DNA of 64,000 bases from Prunus persica. Its lineage: Eukaryota > Streptophyta > Magnoliopsida > Rosales > Rosaceae. The notes beneath the pieces were generated by a model that saw nothing but the letters and a program-made list of their open reading frames with translations, searched no databases and had not been told where the DNA came from. Position 1 is the stretch's first letter, and every line of letters starts with the position of its first letter. The DNA is taken from positions 40,248,370 through 40,312,369 of the forward strand of contig NC_034009.1 of NCBI RefSeq assembly GCF_000346465.2, given 5' to 3'. Below are positions 22,001-32,987 of this stretch, piece after piece. Both the position numbers and the translations under genes were made by a program.

Positions 22001-25000
22001 TTGAGATAAGGTTTTTTGAATTTTCTGGGCAGTTATGTGTGGTTCTTTCATTTTTAATTGATTTCTTAGCTAACATGGTTTCGGATACATTCAAAGAGTT
22101 ACATGGGATGGTTGATGTAAGTATGTTTACTTCACTCCAATTGTTTTGTACAAAAATGTAGTTGAGGATAAGGTACAAGTATGTTTGTCACCTTGTCATG
22201 TCTCTGCCTTGAGCTGTAATATTTCAATTTTACTTGGAGCAGTTAAGTTATACGTCCTTTGGCTCATTATTGGAGGAACGTAATTTGACTAAAACCAGAG
22301 TTATATTTTTTTCATCCTTCCACTATTTTATGGTGTTTGCCTATGTCTGTATTGATGTGTATTTTTCTGTCAGGTGTTCGCCTCAGAGGACGATCAGGAT
22401 GCATTAACAACAGATCCTGATGAGCTCATTGATTCTGAAGATAGTGAAGGAATAGGTGGCGATGAAGAAGATATCTTCAGAAACCTGCTTTCTAGAGCTG
22501 GATTTCACCTCACATATGGAGATAATCCTTCACAGCCACAGGTCACTTTACGAGAAAAGCTGCTGATGGACGCTGGCGCCATTGCTGGTTTTCTGACTGG
22601 ACTCCGTGTTTATCTTGATGACCCTGCTAAAGTAAAGCGCTTGCTACTTCCAACCAAGCTGTCTGGTAGCAGTGATGGAATGAAAGTCATAAAGAATGAT
22701 GAATCTTCCCCTAGTTTGATGAATTTGTTAATGGGAGTCAAAGTTCTGCAGCAGGCTATTATTGATTTACTTTTGGACATTATGGTTGAGTGTTGCCAAC
22801 CTACAGAAGCGAGTTCTAATGGTGATTTGTCTGATACAAACTTAAAGTCTCCAGATGGAAGTGGAGCTGCTAGTCCTCTGCAATCGGATAGAGAAAATGG
22901 AGCTGCAGAATCTGTGCATTGTCCTGTATATGAGAGATTGGATACCAGTGTTGATGAAACTAGCAGTAGTGCTTCGGCTGTTCAAAGCTCTGACATGAAT
23001 GGGACTGGTATACCTGGAAAACCTCATCCTGGGCATCCAATTTCTCCCCCCGAAACATCTGCCGGGGGTTCAGAGAATGTGTCTCTTCGTTCTAAGGTAC
23101 AATACTTTGTTCCTCAAGTATTTTAAATATTTTGCTTAAGTGATAGTACTGACTGTTTGAACAAATTGAAAATTAGACCAAGTGGCCAGAGCAATCTGAA
23201 GAGCTCTTAGGATTGATTGTAAATTCACTAAGAGCTCTTGATGGAGCTGTTCCACAAGGCTGCCCTGAACCAAGACGTAGACCTCAGTCTGCACAGAAGA
23301 TTTCTCTTGTACTGGATAAAGCTCCTAAGCATTTGCAGCCTGATCTAGTTGCTTTGGTGCCTAAGTTGGTGGAGCACTCAGAGCATCCACTTGCTGCTTT
23401 TGCACTTATAGAACGACTTCAAAAGCCAGATGCAGAGCCTGCATTGCGGACACCTGTAAGATTTCCTCAGAAGGCGCATCCATTTATTCATTTACTTATT
23501 GTTTTCCCAAGATTAATATCCTTTTCCTGGATGGGTTAAATATCTATTTAAAAAAGCATTTTTGGAATATGTCTTCTGGAAAACAGTATGGCAAGTCTGT
23601 GCACGTTTGCACAACTTAGTCTCTCACTACATTATTCTTCTTTAAGTTATCTTATCTTGCTTCCCAGGTTTTTGGTGCTCTTAGTCAACTGGACTGTGGC
23701 AGTGAAGTTTGGGAACGAGTTTTATCTCAATCTCTCGAGTTTTTGTCAGATTCAAATGATGAGCCGCTTGCTGCAACTATAGATTTTATATTTAAAGCTG
23801 CATCCCAGTGCCAACACCTCCCTGAAGCGGTATGCATATAACTTATTCTGAATATTGGAAGTACTTTATTATATTATTCCTAGTAGAATAAAAATAAATA
23901 AATGACCCCCTTATATTATTTTACTCTAGTTTTGACGTGCTTTTCTCAAAGCATATTTAATCTTCTTTGTTCACCATTGTAGGTCAGATCTGTTCGTGTT
24001 AGGCTAAAGAATTTGGGTGTCGATGTTTCTCCTTGTGTTCTTGAATTTTTGAGTAGAACTGTAAATAGCTGGGGAGATGTTGCTGAAACCATACTTAGAG
24101 ATATTGATTGTGATGATGATATGGGCGACAGTTGCTCGACATTGCATTCTGGTCTTTTCTTGTTTGGTGAACATGGACCTAGTTCTGAACGGTTTCATTC
24201 GGTGGATGAGCAGGCTTTCCGTGCTAGTCGTCATTTTTCTGACATTTACATCTTGGTTGAGATGTTATCTATACCTTGTCTTGCTGTTGAAGCCTCTCAA
24301 ACATTTGAGAGAGCTGTAGCTCGTGGTGCCATTGTGGCTCATTCTGTGGCCATGGTTTTAGAAAGGCGCCTTGCTCAAAGATTGAATCTTGATGCTAGAT
24401 TTGTTGCAGATAATTTCCAGCAGCCAGATGCTGTAGTGGAGGGAGAAGCCAATGAACAGCTGAGAGTCCAACGGGACGATTTTACTTCAGTTCTTGGCCT
24501 TGCTGAGACATTGGCCCTTTCTAGAGATCTTTGTGTTAAGGGATTTGTGAAGATGCTGTATACATTATTATTTAAATGGTATGCTGACGAGTCTTATCGA
24601 GGGCGAATGCTAAAGAGACTTGTTGACCGAGCTACTAGCACGACAGATAGTAGCCGTGAAGTTGACCTAGATTTAGATATATTGGTGACTTTGGCTTCTG
24701 AGGAGCAAGAAATTATTAGACCAGTTTTGAGTATGATGCGGGAGGTTGCTGAACTTGCAAATGTTGATCGGGCTGCTCTTTGGCACCAGTTATGTGCCAG
24801 TGAAGATGAAATTATTCGCATGCGTGAAGAAAGGAAAGCAGAAAATGCTAATATGGTTAGGGAAAAAGCTGTTATATCGCAAAAACTGAGTGAATCTGAG
24901 GCTACTATCAATCGTCTTAAGGTACTTGTTGTCTTAACTGGTGATATGGCTAGGATTATCGCATCTTGTTTATTCTTTTCGGGGAATATTAGAATTGATG

Positions 25001-26539
25001 CATGTCATGATGTGGCAGTCTGAAATGAAGGCTGATATTGACCGCTTTGCTCGTGAAAAGAAGGAACTTTCCGAACAAATACAAGAAGTTGAGAGTCAGC
25101 TTGAGTGGCATCGATCCGAGCGGGACGATGAAATCAGAAAGCTCACTACAGATAGGAAAGTGCTTCAGGATCGTCTTCATGATGCAGAGTCACAAATCTC
25201 TCAGTTGAAGTCCCGAAAACGTGATGAATTGAAGGTATAAATTGCTTTTCTTTCGTGTCATCTCTGATGACCTCACAGCCTTTTTACATAGTATGGTGTT
25301 CTTATGTAATTGATATTTTTCTTTAAAAAGTCTTTTCTTCTTGTTTTCATCTCTGGTCATTTGATGCACCAGCAATCAGTTTTTAGGTTTTAATGTTAGG
25401 CTTATTTTTTATTATTATTACTTGTGTTCGAGTTTTGTATGCGTGCCATTTGAGGTTTAACTTTTGAGTCTTGACATCTTGTTATGAATTGTGATTTTGG
25501 ATCCTTCACTAGTGGGTTCTTCTTGCTATTTCTGGATCATGTTTTGGCAATGAATTTGATAAGTATGTACTCTATGGATCTGCATGTTTAAATAATGTTA
25601 GTGACCATGCCTATTTAATGAATTTTTTATATATAAAAAAATCTTTATGATACAAATTTTTTTGTTTGATTTTTGTGTCTTGCTTTTGTGTCAAGCCATG
25701 CCTTTCTCTAACTACAATTGATGAATGTGACAGAAAGTGGTGAAGGAGAAAAATGCTCTTGCCGAAAGGTTGAAGAGCGCTGAAGCTGCCCGTAAAAGAT
25801 TTGACGAAGAACTTAAACGGTATGCCACAGAGAATATTACCCGAGAGGAAATTCGGCAGTCTCTTGAGGATGAAGTACGGCAGTTGACACAAACAGTGGG
25901 ACAAACGGAAGGAGAGAAACGGGAAAAGGAAGAGCAAGTTGCTCGGTGTGAAGCGTATATCGATGGGATGGAATCAAAATTGCAGGCCTGCCAGGTTTTT
26001 GCCTCAATATAGCCAATGCTTTTCCCCCCCTTCTTTCTCATGTTCACCATTATCTTCGTCTTTGTCTTCTAATGATCTGTTTTATCACCAGATGCAGCTA
26101 GTTGTGGTGCTTACTGAATTAAGCTTCATATTTTGATTTACCATAAGAATATCAGAATGTGGTTTGATTGATGCGACCTTATCTCTTGCAGCAATATATT
26201 CACACCCTCGAGGCTTCACTTCAGGAAGAAATGTCCCGGCATGCTCCTCTGTATGGGGCTGGTTTGGAAGCTCTATCAATGAAGGAGTTGGAGACGCTGT
26301 CACGCATTCATGAAGAAGGGCTCAGGCAGATCCATACCCTTCAGCAGCAGCGTAAAAGCAGTCCAGCTGGCAGTCCTCTCGTGAGCCCTCATGCCCTCCA
26401 ACACAATCATGGGTTATATCCTGCGACACCGCCCCAAATGGCCGTCGGATTGCCTCCTTCACTCATCCCAAATGGTGTTGGGATCCATAGCAATGGGCAT
26501 GTGAATGGTGCTGTTGGACCCTGGTTCAACCATTCTTAG
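19051..26539 (+). CDS. Large TRAF-like protein with four MATH domains and C-terminal coiled coil (At2g25320 type)
   Basis: Ten exons: 19051-20446, 20983-21456, 21550-21851, 22374-23096, 23177-23455, 23668-23829, 23983-24921, 25019-25234, 25734-25994 and 26192-26539. They total 5100 coding nt (1699 residues); all junctions are GT-AG and phases agree. A serine-rich leader precedes MATH1 (about 78-210, YSAVCRWTVQNFPRIKARAL), MATH2 (about 250-395, GKFTWKVHNFSLFKEM), MATH3 (about 418-560, GKFNWRIENFTRLKDLL) and MATH4 (about 588-715, SSFTWKVENFLSFKEIM). An acidic stretch, a helical middle region, a long charged coiled coil (about 1380-1595) and a Pro/His/Gly-rich tail follow. There is no protease, BTB or RING domain, so it is not a USP or BTB-MATH ligase adaptor. 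Family knowledge: MATH domains bind short peptides in partner proteins; this subgroup's function is poorly defined. The Arabidopsis match is from memory. Confidence 0.92.
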
Positions 26540-27680
26540 ATCCTGGGGTCATAGCTCTCTCTGTGCCGATGCAGGCATTTGTTCGCCCAATCGAGTTGGG
26601 TGAAATTGCTATTTTTTTGAGTTACTGATTGGCATTTTGGCTGTTTGAGCTGTTGGAACCGAGTGGGATAGAAAAAAAGAAAAAGAAAAAGGAATAAGAT
26701 GATGAAAGATGCAAGGCGTAGGTAGGCTATGAGGGAGTCCAATAGAACTAACAGTTGCAAATGCCAATACTCATTTGCCCCCCTTCTTTTTTCTTTTTCT
26801 TTTTTCCCATAAAAGTTAATTATAGGCTTTTTGAAATTTTTTGTTAATCATGTGTTCAATTTATTTTTTGAAGCTTATCTCTTTACTCCTCTCAACTTCT
26901 TTGATCTCCACTTAAATTTATGGTCTTTCAAGGGTGAGGCAGTTTGTCTGTTTTGTCATTGAGGCAGACCAACTAGCCCGAAGGGAAATCAATCACTCGA
27001 TGCCCTCGATTAAACATCTGGGCGGCACATTTTATGTCATTTGTGTCTCGCTTTCCTCATGTACAGTTTAGCCCTAGAAGAGGCAAGGGAACACAAACTA
27101 CAGTCCTGTATGCGGCCCTCTTCCTTAAAAGTAAATAAGTCAACGGCTAGGTTATGACTCAGCCGGATAATGATTATCACAAGACGGGATCGGTTATCTT
27201 TGACTAAACTGCTAGCGTACCGTGAGGGTTAGGAAACAGACTTAAATTACTTTGGAACCCAAAAGAAAAAAACTGAAGAAAATGGAGCCAACTTTGCCAC
27301 ACTGATCAAAAGGAAAACAAAATTTTTACATGCAACCTCAAGCCCCTTTAAAAGTGCACAATATCAATTTGTACAGTTGAACCGCGTGGATTTGTTGTTG
27401 ACATGACACACCCATGTTAATTACGTGATAGGAAAATATGTGTGTAATTTGCTTCATGCATATCATGATTTTGTTGACACCTCACTATCAATCAAATATA
27501 CAGATACATATAACTATTTTCCGCAGAAAGTCAATGGTCCATGTCAAAATGCATTACCGTAAATTTCGTTATTGTATAATATTATTATGTTAAATTACAG
27601 GTGAAAATAGATATATATATATATATATTAAACAAAAGAAACACTCCATCCATAAGCTTTGCTATTTCATCGCATGCATC

Positions 27681-27715
<35 letters not shown>

Positions 27716-28072
27716 AAAATTTGTGACATAATTTGGTGACGTGTGTCAGTGATTTGCAGGTGGGTTTCCATGGCAAGAAGAGGGAAGAGGGGAGGGATCC
27801 AAGAAGGTAGGAAATTATGTGGAAATAACAGAGGTCTATCTATGATCAAGTTGTGGGAGAAGAAATAATCAAAATAAAACGTGGCCTGATAAATCTCATT
27901 TGACTTCTCTGCGTGTCCCTCTCGCACTAGGAAAATTATATTTTTTGTATGATTTGTCTTCGAGCTCATCTCTTCTCCACACACAAACAAATAAACTTGC
28001 CAACCTATTTAAGCTAATCCCACCCCTCATTTCACAATCACCCAAAATAGTTATCGCCAGCCAGGACCCAGC

Positions 28073-28074
<2 letters not shown>

Positions 28075-28132
<58 letters not shown>
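28075..28132 (+). repeat. (CT)n microsatellite, about 29 units
   Basis: A pure CT run of about 58 bp in the upstream or 5' UTR region of the ACR gene, followed by a TATA-like gcatatatatatttatt. The length makes it likely to vary between individuals. Confidence 0.95.
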
Positions 28133-28134
<2 letters not shown>

Positions 28135-28718
28135 CATATATATATTTATTGAGAGATTAATTAATTTGTTGCTCATAAGCTAAACCTCATTTGTTTGTCA
28201 AGAGAGAGAACTGAGATTCTCTCCATTCCTCTCTCTCTCTCTCTCTGGCATTGCTGGGCAAATTGGCATGCGCTAAGCTTGTTCCACTACTAGCCACTAC
28301 ATTATCTGTGTAAGCTGCTGTTACCTCACCTGAACATTTTAGCTTTTGCTGCTTCTTTAAAATGAATGCAATTTTACAACCAAAACCCATTGCAAGTCAA
28401 ATTAGCTACTTGATCATATATGTATATCTGGAACTTGGATATACAAATATGATGATCAGATAATCTCACTTTAAATTTTTTTGGAAATTGTCTCACTTTT
28501 GCCCCGAGATTGTTGCATTAATTGTAGAAAACGTGTTTGTAGTTGCTCTAAGAATTATTTGACCATATCTATATCCATCCATTTAAGCATGTGTTTGAGT
28601 TCTTTTGCCAAAATTTGCGGTCAGCAATATATATTTAAGTTTGTTTTACAATATTTTACAGCCACAAATCCATTTTTGGGATATTTTGACTCATTATTCT
28701 TGCCTCATGTTTTGACCT

Positions 28719-28722
<4 letters not shown>

Positions 28723-28759
<37 letters not shown>
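28723..28759 (+). repeat. (CT)n tract next to the ACR start; candidate polypyrimidine tract
   Basis: About 37 bp of pure CT, followed by ggtgcatgtgcag, one base and then the ACR ATG at 28774. The gtgcag reads as a splice acceptor, so this microsatellite probably serves as the polypyrimidine tract of a 5' UTR intron. Confidence 0.8.
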
Positions 28760-28762
<3 letters not shown>

Positions 28763-28773
28763 GCATGTGCAGC

Positions 28774-31062
28774 ATGAAGAAAATTTGTTGGCCTTACTTT
28801 GATCCCGAATTTGATAATCTCCCAGAGAGGATATATGGCCCTACGTAAGTGATCGAAATTTCCAATTCTATTGAACCCTGCTTTTGATTCACCTTCGGCA
28901 GTCTCATGAGCCCTGGAGTAAGATTTCTGATTTAGCTTAATTGATTTGCAGGTGTAGAGTATGCATTGACAACGAAACCTTGGAAGATTGCACAATAGTA
29001 AAGGTTTGTAAATTAATTATAAATAAATTAGTTAATTAATCCAGCCAAATATTTATATGATGAAGGTCATGATAGTATATGATGTGGTGCAGGTGGATAG
29101 CGTGAACAAGCAAGGGCTTCTCCTCGAAGTGGTGCAAGTATTGACAGACGTGAACCTCACCATCACTAAAAGTTACATTTCTTCTGATGCAGGATGGTTC
29201 ATGGATGGTAAATATATATTTCTATGATTCAATTAATCCAATTACTTTTATTTAATAAAATAATCAATATTTTATGACCAATAATAATTTGTGCGCTCGC
29301 TTTGTTTGCAGTGTTCCATGTGAAAGATGAACACGGCAACAAACTTACAGACCAGAAAGTCATTAACTATATCCAGAAGGTGATTATCTATAATTAGGTT
29401 TCTTCATGATCAATGAGTTTAGTTAATTAATATTATTGACTTTTGTAGAGAGGCCTTGACAAATGATTTTGCATATATATGATCACAATGTCACCACTAA
29501 CACGCTTAATTAACTCTGACCTAATGATGCAGGCCTTAAGTACAAGCACAGGCACCCCGGACTCAGCCAAGGCCTATACAAATAACAACCCTACTTTATT
29601 CTCACCCACAAACCCTACCGACCACACCACCATCGAAATGACCGGAACAGACCGGCCCGGTCTGTTCTCCGAGATCTCCGCTGCCCTAGCTGCCCTCCAT
29701 TGCAACATAGTAGAAGCCCATGCATGGAGCCATAACGCCCGCCTTGCCTGTGTAGCTCAAATTTCGGACCAATCAACAGACCACAACCCGCGCCGCCTCG
29801 CAACCATCGAGGACCACCTCATCACCGTCCTCCGTGCCACAACCGCCCTCAGCCCGTGCGGGAAGGAACCCAATAATGGCCAACAAGAAGTAAAGACCAT
29901 AGGGCTCTTGGGATCAGGAGATCATAATTATGTTCATCAAGGAACCATGAGCACCAATGTAGAGAGGAGGTTGCACCAGCTCATGCTTTCTGTCAGGGAC
30001 TTTGATGGGCCCAATGATGGGCACGAAAGCTCGCCTAGGACGCCGTTGGGGTTGTACAGTGAGGTGGAGGGGAGGAAGACGGTGGTTTGGATTGAGAGCT
30101 GTGAGGAAAAGGGGTATTCTATGGTGAGTATTGAGTGTAAGGATCGGCGGAAGCTCATGTTTGATACTGTGTGCACTCTCACTGACATGCAGTATGTGAT
30201 CTTCCATGCTTCTGCAAGTGGCCAAGACGGTTATGCCTTTCAGGTACATATTCATATATTCCTGATCAGTCTCTTATTTTGTACCATATTTACTGATCAC
30301 ATTGTCGTTCGGTATTGAATCTCTAATAGACTCTCTTTAGTAATTAATAGATGTACAGTCTGACTTATTTTATTGAAGAGGTAAATAAGTGAATCTCATT
30401 TTGATCATTTTGGGAAACGATGAACAAGGTGACTAAATTGGATATGGGGGACTATATTAACTAATGTTGTTTTCACAGGAGTATTTTATCCGACATATCG
30501 ACGGGGATGCCTTGTGTACTCAGAGTGAGAAAGAAAGAGTTATAAAATGCTTAGAGGCTGCTATAGAGCGTCGGGTTTCTGAGGTGAGTATTGTCTATTT
30601 TTTCGAGATAAAAGATATGATCTATAAAGTAATGTGATATAAGTAATAGAATAATAATTATAAACAACAACATTAATTTATTCTATGTATATATATATAT
30701 TTTGACAGGGGATTAGGCTAGAACTGTGTGCAGATGATAGGATAGGGTTACTCTCTGATATAACTAGGGTTCTACGAGAGAATGGGCTTGTCGTTGTTCG
30801 AGCAGATGTAGCAACTCAAGGAGAAAAGTCCATAAACGCCTTCTATGTGAGAGACATTTCAGGAAATGAAGTAGTAGACATGGACATTGTTGAGTCGATG
30901 AAAAGGGAATTAATGGGTTCAAATCCAATATACGTTCAAGTCAAGAATGACACACGGATCAGACCAAGCTCACCTGAAAGGTCGTCTCCTCTCTCTAATT
31001 TTGGAGACATGCTGAAATCTCAACTTGAGCGTTTGTCTAACAATTTTGCTAAGATCAAGTAG
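28774..31062 (+). CDS. ACT-domain repeat protein (ACR3/ACR4-like)
   Basis: Seven exons: 28774-28844, 28952-29003, 29093-29207, 29312-29379, 29533-30243, 30479-30583 and 30709-31062, all GT-AG, giving 491 residues. There are four ACT domains: about 36-105 ([19 protein letters not shown]), 135-215 ([20 protein letters not shown]), 298-370 ([18 protein letters not shown]) and 375-450 ([20 protein letters not shown]). Each has the RPGLL-type turn after the first strand. The opening [20 protein letters not shown] resembles ACR3-type starts. Family knowledge: plant ACR proteins resemble the C-terminal ACT pair of bacterial GlnD and are thought to sense amino acids, acting in the nucleus or cytosol; ligands are mostly unknown. 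Polar inserts between ACT1/ACT2 and ACT2/ACT3 make it somewhat longer than usual. There is no uridylyltransferase domain. Confidence 0.93.
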
Positions 31063-31580
31063 TGGTATACTATATGAACGTGTATAAATTAAAATGATTT
31101 TTTTTAAAAAAAAATCATGTACATACGTAGACAATAGACAATTTAATTCTAGGGCTGTACATATATAGATATCGATTGAAGGAGATCAATTGTGTAAATG
31201 CCATTTACGAGTGACTTATAAGCTAGGACTATTACTTGGATGATTTTGTACATAAATGTTAAGCACAAATTGTTTTTTCCTTTTTGTATTATTTATCAGT
31301 AAGTAGAAATTGTATACATGTGAAACAATGTTTGTGTCAGGTGTTCTTAAAGTGCATGTAGTTTTGGCTTCAACTTATTACACGTAAATACATATTGTAA
31401 TGAACAAAACTATTTATACCATATTTACTGTTCGTATTGTTAATCATGTTTTTTTCTTTTTCTTCTTCCAAATATGTAATCTATGTAATCTATGTGAGAG
31501 ATCTAGTTAGCAATATGATCAGTAGAGATGTAATATATAATGTTTTTTAAGTACACCATATATAAATGAAATAAAACAAT
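31063..31580. other. Convergent 3' gap, ACR and GT47-1
   Basis: About 500 bp of AT-rich DNA between the ACR stop and the end of the first GT47 gene on the opposite strand. It should contain both 3' UTRs. Nothing else is visible. Confidence 0.5.
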
Positions 31581-32946
31581 CTAGGCAAATCTAAGGTTAA
31601 TTCTCCTAAGCCACACAGAGTGCAATATCATATGAAACACGTCAAACCTCTTAGCCGGCTGGTTCAACTCAAAATGCCTCCTCACAACCCTCAAATTCTC
31701 CACAAGCCACCTATACTTCTCCTCCGGCACCGCCATCAAAACCTCCTTCAACCTCCAAATCTCAGAGACCTCAACCCTAATAGAAAACGCCTCCCACCTC
31801 AGCACATCACTAAACGGCAGCGCATAGTGCTCAGACAAAATCACAGGCACACATTCTGCATAAATGGCCTCCACAATTCTTGGGCTCGCCACCTCATGCC
31901 CGCTAGGGCACAGACAAAACCTGGACTTGAGCATCATGGAGGCGTAGTCTTCGCCTTCTGGGAGGTATTCGTAGACCCTAAGGTCTTCGTCGCGGGTTTT
32001 CCAGTGGGCCAGGAGAATGGGCCTTATTGGGCCATGGAGCCCACCGGCGAAGAACCCCAGGTAGGGACGTGGGGTTTGGGGTGGCGGGGGTGAGATGAGT
32101 TTGGAGGGGACGTTGCCGCCGTAGAGGTAGATTTCAGGGAGAGAAACGTCTTTTTGAGGGTTGAAGCCTTCGGAGGTGTTGGCATTGCAGAGGACTCGGA
32201 TTGATGTGTTGTAGAGAAATTGGTTGCCAGCAGATGCATGTGGAGTCTGAAATAATTGAAAATTCTATTACAATTCAAAGGAAGGAAAAAAAAGAAAAAA
32301 GTTTGCTTAAAAGTTTCATAGTCTTGAAATTCATATCCCTCCCCACATGCAAGTCTTTTGAACTTCAATGTTGTTCAACTTGATTTTCAATCGTATCAAA
32401 TCAAAATTGAATTTTGAAACTTTCAACTGTCACCTACCAAATTGGCTGGAAATTAAATTTTTTAGTTATTGTTCAATCAAGGAGGGAGGAATTTTAACTA
32501 TTGAGACATTCGAACATTAACAACAAAAATACCTGGGGTTCTTTTTAAGAGTTAATTGGTATTCAAAAATTCTTTTTTTAGTTTTAAACAATTTTGATAG
32601 TCTAAACTACTAAAGTATTCTAAACAACAAAAAGAGAAATTCAAACTTGAATGCAAAAAAGTGATTACACTACCTCAACCAATTGGTATATCTATTCTGC
32701 ATGTTATTTTCAGTATATTTATGTTACCTATGATAATGTGAGGTAGGAAGGGTATATCAAGAATGAGCATTTATCCTTTTTGCGCGAACATATTATATAT
32801 GTCCAATTTTAAAAGCTTTCCTGAGGCCCCAAAGTGGAAACTCACTATATACCTTCACAAAATTATCAATCCAAGCATGCCAAGAAAGTTGTGATCACCA
32901 AAACGGAAGCAAAAAGAAATCAATCAAAAGGCAGAAACTCAAAGTC

Positions 32947-32987
<41 letters not shown>

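Larger units (their letters stand above)
26540..28773. other. Intergenic region; probable ACR promoter and 5' UTR
   Basis: 26540-26900 is the probable 3' UTR of the MATH gene. 26900-27260 is higher-complexity sequence with no recognised gene. GA and CT runs occur at 27682-27711 and 28230-28248. A long (CT)n tract (28075-28132) and a second tract before the ACR ATG (28723-28759) are listed separately. ORFs here mostly translate the dinucleotide runs. Confidence 0.5.

Noticed and set aside
27667..28160. Two frames across the GA/CT tracts upstream of ACR
   Set aside because: They mostly translate (CT)n and (GA)n into Leu-Ser or Arg-Glu repeats.
31620..32093. A 157-codon plus-strand frame
   Set aside because: It lies entirely antisense to the last exon of GT47 copy 1. 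The same happens at 36640-36957 in copy 2, so it is a composition shadow.
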